Origin: Pseudomonadota bacterium | GTDB lineage: Bacteria > Desulfobacterota > Desulfovibrionia > Desulfovibrionales > Desulfovibrionaceae | Direction of reading: 5' to 3' | DNA length: 64,000 nucleotides | Assembly (NCBI GenBank): GCA_023426275.1 | Contig: JAFABC010000195.1 | Coordinates: 9,132 to 73,131, forward strand | In this document: positions 44,001 through 51,948 of the stretch, piece by piece | Layout of the letters: the number at the start of each line of letters is the position of its first letter | Numbering within the stretch: position 1 is the first letter of the stretch | Position numbers and translations under genes: made by a program | The notes under the pieces: generated by a model | What the model was told of the DNA's origin: nothing | What the model saw: the letters and a program-made list of their open reading frames with translations, nothing else | Database searches by the model: none

Positions 44001-44137
44001 AAATTGACGCCATGATCGAACAAAAGCAGAATTTGGCCAATGCCGTGGTGGGCACTGGCGAAGCATGGCTTACGGAGCTGTCCAACGCCGAGATCAAAGA
44101 CCTCTTTGCGCTTCGCAAAGAAGCGCTTGGAGCATAG
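41036..44137 (+). CDS. SNF2-family DEAD/DEAH helicase (HelZ-like)
   Basis: Protein of 1033 residues. The N-terminal half is the SNF2-associated bacterial domain; the helicase core begins [33 protein letters not shown], with Walker A near residue 585, and has DEAQ near 684 and the C-terminal helicase block ending [16 protein letters not shown]. ATG 41036 (MIILHAAQ, typical of the family, with AAGG upstream) is chosen; the frame stays open to 40862. The SWIM protein follows by 1 nt. Such SNF2/SWIM pairs are frequent in bacterial accessory regions and are suspected to translocate on nucleic acid, but their cellular task is unproven. Confidence 0.92.
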   Translation: [1033 protein letters not shown]

Positions 44138-44138
44138 T

Positions 44139-45014
44139 ATGTCTCCATATTACGGATATTTCCCACCGTCCAAGCCCAAAACGGCAAAGGGCGGCATCAA
44201 GGCGCAAAGCAAACGTGGTGCTTTCGGCGAGAGCTGGTGGGCCAAGCGTTGGCTCGAGGTCCTCTCTGGATTCAACCTTGGGGCCAGACTGACCCGGGGG
44301 CGCAGTTATGCTCGGAGCGGGCAGGTCCTCGCCGTGGAAATCGGCGTTGGCGCTATTTCCGCGAGGGTGCAGGGTTCTCGGGCCAAACCTTATACCGTCA
44401 CCATCCGCGTCAAAACGCTGTCTCCAGCGGAATGGTCCGAGGTCGCCACTGTTCTATCTCACGAGGCAGGCCATGTTGCTGCCCTGCTCGCGGGTCAAAT
44501 GCCGCAGGCATTGGAGGACGTTTTCCAAAAGGCCAAGGTATCGCTTTTCCCCTCCCGTTACGAAGACTTAATGACGGAGTGTTCCTGCCCGGACTGGTCA
44601 AATCCCTGCAAACATATCGCCGCCGTGTATTTCCTTGTGGCCGAAGAATTCGATCGAGATCCGTTTTTACTTTTTAAGCTCAGGGGGATGACGCGGACGG
44701 GACTAATTGAGATGCTCCAGGACGTGCAGACAGAGGATGATGCGCCACATACCGAGGTTCAGGGACAGACGCCCGCGAGCATAGACGCACGAGATCCATT
44801 GCCCGTCGATTGCAGTTCGTTCTGGGGCCAGGCGGAAAAAGAGGAGTTGGGACTGGGTGAAGTAGCAGTGCCGGCGGTTAAAGCGTCGTTAGTCTACCGC
44901 CTGGGGGCTTTTCCTTTCTGGCGGGGTCAGGAGGATTTTTTGCCGGCACTTGAGGCGTTGTATGCGGCGGCATCAAAAAGGGGACTGGCGGCAATACTTG
45001 AGGAGCAAGGATGA
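44139..45014 (+). CDS. SWIM zinc-finger protein
   Basis: Protein of 291 residues. The SWIM motif CxCx(n)CxH is present in ECSCPDWSNPCKHIAAVYF. The first half starts YYGYFPPSKPKTAKGGIKAQSKRG and then GESWWAKRWLEVLSGF, which is the standard opening of bacterial SWIM proteins encoded beside SNF2 helicases. The gene begins 1 nt after the helicase stop, so they are coupled. SWIM fingers bind DNA or proteins, and the protein is probably the helicase's targeting partner. The last third is poorly conserved. Confidence 0.9.
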   Translation: MSPYYGYFPPSKPKTAKGGIKAQSKRGAFGESWWAKRWLEVLSGFNLGARLTRGRSYARSGQVLAVEIGVGAISARVQGSRAKPYTVTIRVKTLSPAEWSEVATVLSHEAGHVAALLAGQMPQALEDVFQKAKVSLFPSRYEDLMTECSCPDWSNPCKHIAAVYFLVAEEFDRDPFLLFKLRGMTRTGLIEMLQDVQTEDDAPHTEVQGQTPASIDARDPLPVDCSSFWGQAEKEELGLGEVAVPAVKASLVYRLGAFPFWRGQEDFLPALEALYAAASKRGLAAILEEQG

Positions 45015-45322
45015 GTTGGTCCCCTGGAGAATCGAAAACGGTCCCCCGATTGCTTGAATCCCTTTCAAGGGACCCCCTCTCAAATTTTACAAATATATCA
45101 AATAAAATTAGATAGATAAAAATAACACTGGGGGGTCGTTGGAATTTTAGTCAAGAGGTCGGGTAGCTCTATTTTCTTCGCCAGTAGCGTATCATACTGA
45201 AATCATTTATGCGCCTTAACGCGACCTGATGGCCCCCTGGCCTCTTGAATAGAGTATCAAGCGTCCGAAAACACGTCTTTTTCAAGCATCTGATATGACA
45301 AACGATTAGTCATTAGCGCTCC
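45015..45322. other. AT-rich non-coding region after the SWIM gene
   Basis: 308 nt without a supported gene. A weak inverted repeat GGTCCC/GGGACC lies right after the SWIM gene (about 45040-45082) and may help end transcription. Repeat copy B begins at the right edge. Confidence 0.4.
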
Positions 45323-45500
45323 TGAATGCCATGCCGCCAGCAGAACATAACATATTGAAATATTTAATATTTTTAGATAAAATTCCGGGGAAGCACAGCG
45401 CTTTTGTTGGCTCCAGCCAACAGTCACCATTAGGCCTGTGGCGCATCAGCCAACAGACCGCCAACAGTCTGCCAAAGCGTCTGTGGCTCGCCTGCCAACG
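45323..45500. repeat. 178-bp direct repeat, copy B
   Basis: Gap-free match to 39798-39975. Left of it there is no tmRNA sequence, so only the part right of the junction was duplicated. Together the copies bracket a 5.3-kb cassette with the HepT/MntA and SNF2/SWIM genes. Confidence 0.9.
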
Positions 45501-45596
45501 TTGCATTGTAGACGGAAATAATCCGAGTGCGCTTTGGTAGGCTTGGGAAAGCCAGTCGCGGCAATCTTGTATCCTCTTACGCGTCAGCCTGCTTTC

Positions 45597-46580
45597 TCAG
45601 GACGCTTTTGTTAGACATTTAGCCTTTCCTTCGACAGTAAACTCTGATTCAATGTGATATGAGGCTGAAGTTCCCGACATATGCGGTTGAAAGTCTTCTT
45701 CAAGTCTACAACATTCATTGGAGTCCAAGAGATGGATCCGAACTTGGTTCTCATCTTGCTCGGTTTGTCGTTGATCCAGCCCTTGCCCAAAATCAACACC
45801 AGCAATATTCGTTAAGATATGACGATCATGAGCATCAATACCGTGTTCTTTTTCAAAATATACCGTAAAATTTACTTTAAAGTTCAATGGGACAATCCTT
45901 GGCATTCGTTCCATACATTCCTTCTTGAAATTACTAGCTAAGCTTTCTCGCTCTAAAGGCTCAGGAGCCCTACCTCTCCTTCCTTTCAAAGCGGTGCAAA
46001 CTTGGACCTCTCTGATGTGATGAATGCAATATTGCGAAGTCAAAATCTCGATTATTTTGGCAAGTACATTATAGAATCGGGGTTCCACTAAAAAATATGG
46101 ATCAATAAGAACGATGCGCTTGGCCCGCGTCAACATGGGGGCAACAGCTGCCACAATTTCTTCAGCGGTCCTCATTACCCTGCGAGTGTGAGCGCAAAGC
46201 CATAGATCATGGTCACCGGAAACGATATCCTCAAATGGTATGACTCGACTATGTCCGCGAGGGTTGTCATTAGAAAGGATACCGTAAAACGAGAGTCTTC
46301 CATCTTCATTCTCTGCCTCAATCAGCCAGTCCCCGCCATTAAAGATTGAATCCTCTCTGATGACAGAATGAGGCAAGAGCCATTTCGACAAAAGCTCCAC
46401 GAGTTTCATTCGATCTTCTTCTGAAACAGCTCCCAATTCCTTCATTACCTTTTGCTGCCACTTACGCGGATACTGTGAAAGAATGCGGCCAGTGTCGTTG
46501 AATGAATCCCTGAGAAAACCATACTGCCTGGAGTACTGCGCGACAAGAACGCTCGGATCAAGAGCGTATTCCTGGATCAC
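45597..46580 (-). CDS. Unknown protein with weak phospholipase-D-like motifs, partner of the DUF3696 ATPase
   Basis: Protein of 327 residues, no signal or membrane helix. I do not recognise it with confidence. Two stretches recall PLD-like nucleases that are degenerate at the HKD motif: RIVLIDPYFLVEPRFYNVLAKI, and GIDAHDRHILTNIAGVDFGQGLD, where HDRH would take the HKD position. If right, it may be a nuclease effector. Its start overlaps the ATPase stop by 4 nt (ATGA), so they are translationally coupled. Last gene of the long operon that begins with hsdR. Confidence 0.7.
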   Translation of the reverse strand: MIQEYALDPSVLVAQYSRQYGFLRDSFNDTGRILSQYPRKWQQKVMKELGAVSEEDRMKLVELLSKWLLPHSVIREDSIFNGGDWLIEAENEDGRLSFYGILSNDNPRGHSRVIPFEDIVSGDHDLWLCAHTRRVMRTAEEIVAAVAPMLTRAKRIVLIDPYFLVEPRFYNVLAKIIEILTSQYCIHHIREVQVCTALKGRRGRAPEPLERESLASNFKKECMERMPRIVPLNFKVNFTVYFEKEHGIDAHDRHILTNIAGVDFGQGLDQRQTEQDENQVRIHLLDSNECCRLEEDFQPHMSGTSASYHIESEFTVEGKAKCLTKAS

Positions 46581-48265
46581 GAGAACAGCTCCTTTGATCT
46601 TTCCGCAAAAAAGCCCCCCGGCCAGCGGGTAAGGAAATCACCATCCTTATCAATTACAATTTCTTTGACGATGGTCCCTTCTTCATCCGAACGAATGTGG
46701 TAAATCGCTACTTGGGGTGCCTCTAGAGCCGGAGCTTCCGGCGGCAGTTCGTTGCTGGACGTTTGCCGTATCCTTTTCATGATCCTGAGCATCAAGTGCT
46801 CGCTGTGAGTCTCGATGACAAAGCAATTGCTTTTAGTCGTACTTTCCTGAATAAGAAGATCGCCAAGATCGACCTGGAGCTTGGGATGGATGTGGAGTTC
46901 CGGTTGCTCAATGACGAAAATGGATTTGTCAGCCAACAAAGAGCCAACAACTACTGGCAGCACTTGAGAGATGCCTACGCCAATGTCTTGGGGTAACACT
47001 TTGAGGTTCTTGACTTCTTCAAGGAGATACAAACGCTTCTCAGGCTGTTGCGCCCGAATTTCATCCAGCTCCTCCTGGTAGTCATCGAGACTCCTGCCTG
47101 AACGAATGGCAGCCATGAGCCGTCCGTGTTCATTGATCCGGCGGAATTCTTCCAACTCAATACGGTATCCGCTATTCAGCCGTTCATCGCTAGCCAACCA
47201 GTGGTTGGTCTTTTTGATCAATGCGTCGCCTTGGCTATAAAGAGCATCCCAAGCGGCAAGGCCGTTTGCCCATCTCGAAGGATCAGGCGACTTCACCTCA
47301 ACATTGTTCCGTTGTGGAACTTCACGGATCGGACCGAGGTAGCACATCTTTTCCAGGTCATTGCGGATCATCTCGCCTGGGCCGGTTATGAGGGATGTCA
47401 GGCAACTTGAGATGATGAGCGAAGGAACCTTCAGAGGATCATCTTCACCTGTGTGATTAATGAACTCAAACGAATCTGAAAGCGGAAGAGTTCGCCCCCA
47501 CTGGGGGAAGGGAGATGTCATCCCCCGGAGTATTTTCCCATCAGACAAGCTGAACCCATCAGGACTGGAATCATCCGAGTCTTCTGGCCTAACCAGCAAA
47601 TATCTGAGAAGGGCTCCCCCATCCAACTCAGACTGGTCTTCATCCGATTCCTTGGGCTCCAGAGCGCTTTGCAATGCCTTTACGAAGGCAGCACGACCAT
47701 CAATATTTTCCCAGTAGATTCTATTGATGGGGTTCAAGGTGAGACGAATTTGCTCGTCTCCGGGAATGAGTTCTAACTTGGCAAGTTGCTCGCCATTGGC
47801 ATAAACTTGATATCCCGTAATCGCTGCTTTTCCAGCCAAAGGATTGAGCCTGTCATCTTCGATGACTTGCACCGTTATACTCACGGAAGCGGACTCTACC
47901 CTGCCGACAGCTTCCTTCAGCTCGTGCTGCTCCAACTCCCAGAGTTTGGTGTCGTTTTCGTCATAGTAGTCTGGAAGCGGATCGGCAGAGAGATCAAGGT
48001 CAAAGGTGATCCGAATAGGAAGGCTCTGGTCATGCTTGTAGACAAGGCTACTGAAACCGCCCAGGTCCATACTGCCGCCAAGCAAGGTTTTATCCGGATC
48101 AGTATTTTGCCGCAGAAATATTTCACGAGCGTAGTGCAGTCCCTGGACAACGCTGCTTTTACCGGCGCTGTTGGCTCCAAAGAGCATGGTCAGGGGCCTC
48201 AGCTTGATACGGCACGGCCCCTTGATGCCTTTGAAGTTTTCCAGTGTGATGGCGGTGATGACCAT
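46577..48265 (-). CDS. AAA ATPase with DUF3696-type C-terminus
   Basis: Protein of 562 residues of the RecF/SMC-like ABC ATPase class. Walker A GANSAGKSS at 30-38; Walker B IFVIEQPELHIHP near residue 448; a conserved histidine switch (IETHSEHLMLRIMKRI) follows. The end, IRSDEEGTIVKEIVIDKDGDFLTRWPGGFFAERS, is DUF3696-like. Related ATPases serve as sensors or motors in several anti-phage systems, usually beside an effector gene, as here. It begins 18 nt after the 229-aa gene and overlaps the next by 4 nt. Confidence 0.88.
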   Translation of the reverse strand: MVITAITLENFKGIKGPCRIKLRPLTMLFGANSAGKSSVVQGLHYAREIFLRQNTDPDKTLLGGSMDLGGFSSLVYKHDQSLPIRITFDLDLSADPLPDYYDENDTKLWELEQHELKEAVGRVESASVSITVQVIEDDRLNPLAGKAAITGYQVYANGEQLAKLELIPGDEQIRLTLNPINRIYWENIDGRAAFVKALQSALEPKESDEDQSELDGGALLRYLLVRPEDSDDSSPDGFSLSDGKILRGMTSPFPQWGRTLPLSDSFEFINHTGEDDPLKVPSLIISSCLTSLITGPGEMIRNDLEKMCYLGPIREVPQRNNVEVKSPDPSRWANGLAAWDALYSQGDALIKKTNHWLASDERLNSGYRIELEEFRRINEHGRLMAAIRSGRSLDDYQEELDEIRAQQPEKRLYLLEEVKNLKVLPQDIGVGISQVLPVVVGSLLADKSIFVIEQPELHIHPKLQVDLGDLLIQESTTKSNCFVIETHSEHLMLRIMKRIRQTSSNELPPEAPALEAPQVAIYHIRSDEEGTIVKEIVIDKDGDFLTRWPGGFFAERSKELFS

Positions 48266-48283
48266 GGCTCTCTCCTGCCATGG

Positions 48284-48940
48284 CTATGCGGCAAGCCACA
48301 GCGTAGCGATTTCGTTGCAGGCTGCACGGACGTGCTGCATGTTCTGCTTGTAGGTCCTGGGTGCATGTACCACCTTTCCGGCGAAGACATCCACCACAAA
48401 GCAGTTTTCTGGGGAAACAATATCTTCATTCGATAGGGTTTCAGCTAGATAGCGGTAGAGTACCGTGCTTACTATGGCCATGGCGACATCCGAAAGCGGA
48501 TGTGTCTTCCCGAGGTAGAGCTTGATACCGCCCAAGATAGTCCCATTTTGGGGATCGGTGAGCAATATCTCGGGCCGAATGCTGATATCCAGACCAGACA
48601 CGTTCAGTTTCGGAACCATGTTGTTCCCTTCCACCGGAGTATATCCGTTGGTAGGAACCTGCTCCGCTATGTTCAAAAAGGAAATCAGCGCCTTGGTGCA
48701 GAGCTCTGCGGTCTGACCTTCCCAGCCTTCCTGGTGCGCCATGGTTGATAACGAATCGATTGCCCGCCGGAGTTGGTCAGTGTTCGGCTTGTGCGTGGTG
48801 AAATACTCTTTGATGGCTTGTTCCGCCTGGGCGTATCGGGCCACGATAAAATCCTTGGGTTTACGTTGTTCCTTGATTATGGAACGGCGGCGTCCCGGCA
48901 TTGTAGCAGAGAGGTATTCACCAAGTTTGTTCAAAGACAT
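48284..48940 (-). CDS. Unknown protein, first gene of the ATPase module
   Basis: Protein of 218 residues from ATG 48940 (MSLNKLGEYLSATMPGRRR); an upstream ATG at 48973 adds 11 residues. I do not know the family. It is basic at the N-terminus (RRRSIIKEQRKPKDF, possible nucleic-acid contact). It has a conserved-looking core: PEILLTDPQNGTILGGIKLYLGKTHPL, then FVVDVFAGKVVHAP. The E-x(n)-GIK arrangement faintly recalls a PD-(D/E)XK nuclease with a lost acid, but this is speculation. It lies 18 nt upstream of the DUF3696 ATPase and is probably its functional partner. Confidence 0.7.
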   Translation of the reverse strand: MSLNKLGEYLSATMPGRRRSIIKEQRKPKDFIVARYAQAEQAIKEYFTTHKPNTDQLRRAIDSLSTMAHQEGWEGQTAELCTKALISFLNIAEQVPTNGYTPVEGNNMVPKLNVSGLDISIRPEILLTDPQNGTILGGIKLYLGKTHPLSDVAMAIVSTVLYRYLAETLSNEDIVSPENCFVVDVFAGKVVHAPRTYKQNMQHVRAACNEIATLWLAA

Positions 48941-48988
48941 GCGAGGCTTCTCACGTTCAATCTGCGTACGCATAGCGGATTACTCCTT

Positions 48989-49010
48989 GCTGGCGACCGA
49001 AGCCGCCAGC
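48989..49010. other. Hairpin between the 60-aa and 229-aa genes
   Basis: 7-bp perfect stem GCTGGCG/CGCCAGC around an 8-base loop, with no T-run. It may attenuate or stabilise the operon mRNA between hsdS-side and ATPase-side genes. Confidence 0.4.
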
Positions 49011-49035
49011 ATGTAAGTATATTCTGCTCCGTGGA

Positions 49036-49218
49036 TTAATCGCGACGATCATCCACTTCCTTGGCAACGCCCTTAAATGGCGTCCCGTCTTCCTTGCCGT
49101 CCATGAACCTGCCGGTATCGGCATCACGTTTGGTCCATTGCCCGGTCTTGGGGTTCTGAACCTGAGTGCGATCCTTGACGCTACCCTGACGGTAGCCTTT
49201 GCCTGTGTTTTTTGCCAT
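49036..49218 (-). CDS. Small hypothetical protein of the restriction operon
   Basis: Protein of 60 residues, highly charged and probably disordered, starting MAKNTGKGYRQGSVKDRTQ and containing WTKRDADTGRFMDGKEDGTPFKG. A strong GGAGG ribosome site precedes the ATG, which makes it very likely a real gene. Similar small proteins are, as far as I recall, often found beside type I restriction genes, but their function is unknown. It starts 51 nt after hsdS and ends 95 nt before the 218-aa gene's preferred start. Confidence 0.8.
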   Translation of the reverse strand: MAKNTGKGYRQGSVKDRTQVQNPKTGQWTKRDADTGRFMDGKEDGTPFKGVAKEVDDRRD

Positions 49219-49268
49219 TTTAGGCCTCCATTCGGAGTTTGAGAGTTACAGACCAAGGCAAAGCTTTG

Positions 49269-50435
49269 CTACAAATCCCCCCGGAACGCGCGCTGCTGGA
49301 GGGAGGAGAAGAGGTTGTCGGCAATACAAAATTGTTCTTGTAATTTAGATTGTCGTTTGAAGACGCATTCAACATGTTTAAAAAAGCATTTTTGCCTATC
49401 AATAGGAGGGCAGATAACTTCCAGCGGTCTAAGATTTTGTAGATTAATATTCTTTTGAGCCGTTTTTGTCGCTCTTTGATTAAGGAAAGGCTTGAATGCT
49501 CTTAGTTGGTGCTCGAGAAACTCTGGTGGCATTTCTCTGGGGACAATACCAACGACACTGTCAGGGAAACACATGGGGTATGATAATATGGCTGTTTCTC
49601 CAATATTGGCTGCTATTGTTATTGCGATTGTCCCCTTCTGAAATTTTTTGCTAACTTTTAGACCTTCTTCGTTTAGAGTTTGCTTGTGCGATATGACATA
49701 CGTATTCGACTGAACGACATCACCGGTTTGAATAAATGGGATATTCCCTCCATAGTACCTCGGATCGTTCCTCGGTCTTGGAGTAAATTTCCCTCGCGAG
49801 ACATCCGCAACCTGTTCGAGCTTTTTGACATCCCACCCCATGGGATTTGTCACCGGATCACCGAACATCTTCAGGAACACAGAGCGCAGGAAGATGTCAG
49901 CAAGCGAAATAGCTTCCAGCCGCTTACGACGGATGGCGTCAGCTTTGTCCAGAATAACGGCAATGCGCTTTTGTTCGACCAAGGATGGGAGAGGGATTTT
50001 GAAATCTTTGACAAAAGGTGTTGGAACACGCTTTTGCCCGGCTGCCCCCGTCATTGCTTTTGCAGCTAAGAATCTAAATGTGGGATTCCACACCATATGA
50101 AAAAGATATCGGCCATCGACTCTATCGTTGGGCCTGAGAACATGAAATTCTGTGGAACCAAAGCCTACATCAAAGGGCAATGACTCTAGATAAGCAGCCT
50201 TGCCGTTTTCAAAACACGGCGTGATTTTGGCAAAGAGGACATCTCCACGCTCGTAGTAGGTATATCCCTTGACTACTTCACTAAGAACCCTTGTTTCGAC
50301 CTCTTCAAGCTGGCCATCCTCCCTTATTGCTGCCATTGGCAGAAAGGAAACCCTTCTGTTGTTGTCAGCTCTAAGCTCTTTAGGCATCCGAGGATTAATC
50401 GTAGCAATCTCAGAAAGGGAAGCCATGTTAACCAT
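49269..50435 (-). CDS. hsdS: Type I restriction-modification specificity subunit
   Basis: Protein of 388 residues with two target-recognition domains. The first spans about residues 1-170, ending VPTPFVKDFKIPLPSLVEQKRIAVILDKADAIRRKR, the conserved helical spacer. The second begins DPVTNPMGWDVKKLEQVADVSRG and ends with another spacer. It directs methylation and cutting to a bipartite DNA site that cannot be read from sequence. The start overlaps the hsdM stop by 8 nt. The second TRD is AT-richer than the first, which fits domain swapping among hsdS alleles. Confidence 0.93.
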   Translation of the reverse strand: MVNMASLSEIATINPRMPKELRADNNRRVSFLPMAAIREDGQLEEVETRVLSEVVKGYTYYERGDVLFAKITPCFENGKAAYLESLPFDVGFGSTEFHVLRPNDRVDGRYLFHMVWNPTFRFLAAKAMTGAAGQKRVPTPFVKDFKIPLPSLVEQKRIAVILDKADAIRRKRLEAISLADIFLRSVFLKMFGDPVTNPMGWDVKKLEQVADVSRGKFTPRPRNDPRYYGGNIPFIQTGDVVQSNTYVISHKQTLNEEGLKVSKKFQKGTIAITIAANIGETAILSYPMCFPDSVVGIVPREMPPEFLEHQLRAFKPFLNQRATKTAQKNINLQNLRPLEVICPPIDRQKCFFKHVECVFKRQSKLQEQFCIADNLFSSLQQRAFRGDL

Positions 50436-51948
50436 TGATCATCCCCTTCAGTTCTCTCAGGTCGTCTAAAATCCCAACCTCTAGCGCTTCCATTTTTCTG
50501 AGGATAATCTCTGGCTCGTCATAGTCATGCTCTTCGTACTTTTGTTCCTTGTAGCGAGTGATAGAGAGATCGTACTTGCACCTCACAATGTCATCTTTTG
50601 GGATGAAAAACGCCTTGGAGCTTCTATCCGTGTCCATCTCAGGATCACGACTCTTCCACCGTTCCTGAAGGTCTGGCAGATCGTTGGTTTGAATCTTGGT
50701 ACGCTTGTCATCCAGGGAGTAGCCGTCGTTCTGCACGTCGTAGAAAAAAACGTCCCGTGTATCGCCACCCTTGGAAAACATGAGGATGCCTGTGGAAACC
50801 CCGGCATAGGGCTTGAATACCCCGCTGGGCAGGGAGATGACGGCTTCCAGCTGGTTCTCCTCCACCAGCGCCATGCGTAGGGCTAGGTGCGCCTGAGAGG
50901 AGCCAAACAACACACCATCGGGTACGATGACCGCAGCCCTGCCACCTATCTTCAGCATACGCAGGATGAGCTGCACAAAGAGCAGTTCGGTTTTCCTGGT
51001 TTTAACCTTTTTCACCAGAGCGGGTAGCACCCGATCAAAGTCAATGGCCCCCTTGAAGGGCGGGTTGGCCAGGATAACATTGAAGGCATCTTCCGACTTT
51101 TCGGGGAAATTGTCTGAGAAGCTATTGGCCAGAGTGTCTTGATAGTGGATGTGGGGAACTTTCACCCCATGAAGGATCATGTTCATGGCCGAGACGCGCA
51201 GCATCGTGGCATCAAAATCGAATCCGGTCAGGAATCCGTTGTTCACATTATCCTTCTGTGCCTGCGTCAGCTTATCCAGAGAGTATATTTTCCCTGTTTC
51301 ATCGGACTCAAAGATGCCTTCATCGGAAGTGTACGTTTCCATCATATGATGGAGTGTCTCGACCAGGAAGCCGGCGGTGCCACATGCCGGATCACACACC
51401 TTTTCGTCGGGCTTGGGATCGATCAGTTTAACGATGGTATGAATGATATGGCGCGGGGTTCTGAACTGCCCAGCAATACCTGCCTGATTTAACTTGCTGA
51501 GAAGATGTTCGTAAAGGTTGCCTTTGGTATCTCCGCCACCAACCAGGGGCAGCTTATTCACCACATTGACGGCGAGTTCGACCAGCTCAGGTTTTTGAAT
51601 CATGAGCTGTGCTCCTTTCATAAAGGAGCCATACCCCTCAACCTGCTCAAAATGCTTGAATACCTCATCGCGCAGCAAAGGGAGAAGTTGAGCACCAGTC
51701 TTATCATTGAAGTCGCTCCAACGAAGATGCTGCTGACCACTCTTGAAAATCCGATCCTTTTCCTCCAACTCTTTTCCCGTGCGCTTGGCAATCACCTCAT
51801 GCCTCGTCTCCGTGATATCCAGAAGCCGGGCAAAAATCAGATACGAAATCTGCTCAATGACCGTGATGGGGTTGGTGATGCCGCCGGAATGAAAATCCAG
51901 CCAAAGGTCGTCCAACTTGCTCATGATATCTTTCTCGGGTTGAGTCAT
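50428..51948 (-). CDS. hsdM: Type I restriction-modification methyltransferase subunit
   Basis: N6-adenine methyltransferase of 506 residues. SAM-binding motif [10 protein letters not shown] at 186-195 and catalytic NPPF at 295-298 are intact. The N-terminal helical HsdM_N domain precedes them. Its start overlaps the hsdR stop by one base (TAATG), and hsdS overlaps its end by 8 nt, so R, M and S are made from one coupled message in that order. Methylation protects host DNA; in complex with hsdR it allows cleavage of unmodified DNA. Confidence 0.96.
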   Translation of the reverse strand: MTQPEKDIMSKLDDLWLDFHSGGITNPITVIEQISYLIFARLLDITETRHEVIAKRTGKELEEKDRIFKSGQQHLRWSDFNDKTGAQLLPLLRDEVFKHFEQVEGYGSFMKGAQLMIQKPELVELAVNVVNKLPLVGGGDTKGNLYEHLLSKLNQAGIAGQFRTPRHIIHTIVKLIDPKPDEKVCDPACGTAGFLVETLHHMMETYTSDEGIFESDETGKIYSLDKLTQAQKDNVNNGFLTGFDFDATMLRVSAMNMILHGVKVPHIHYQDTLANSFSDNFPEKSEDAFNVILANPPFKGAIDFDRVLPALVKKVKTRKTELLFVQLILRMLKIGGRAAVIVPDGVLFGSSQAHLALRMALVEENQLEAVISLPSGVFKPYAGVSTGILMFSKGGDTRDVFFYDVQNDGYSLDDKRTKIQTNDLPDLQERWKSRDPEMDTDRSSKAFFIPKDDIVRCKYDLSITRYKEQKYEEHDYDEPEIILRKMEALEVGILDDLRELKGMING

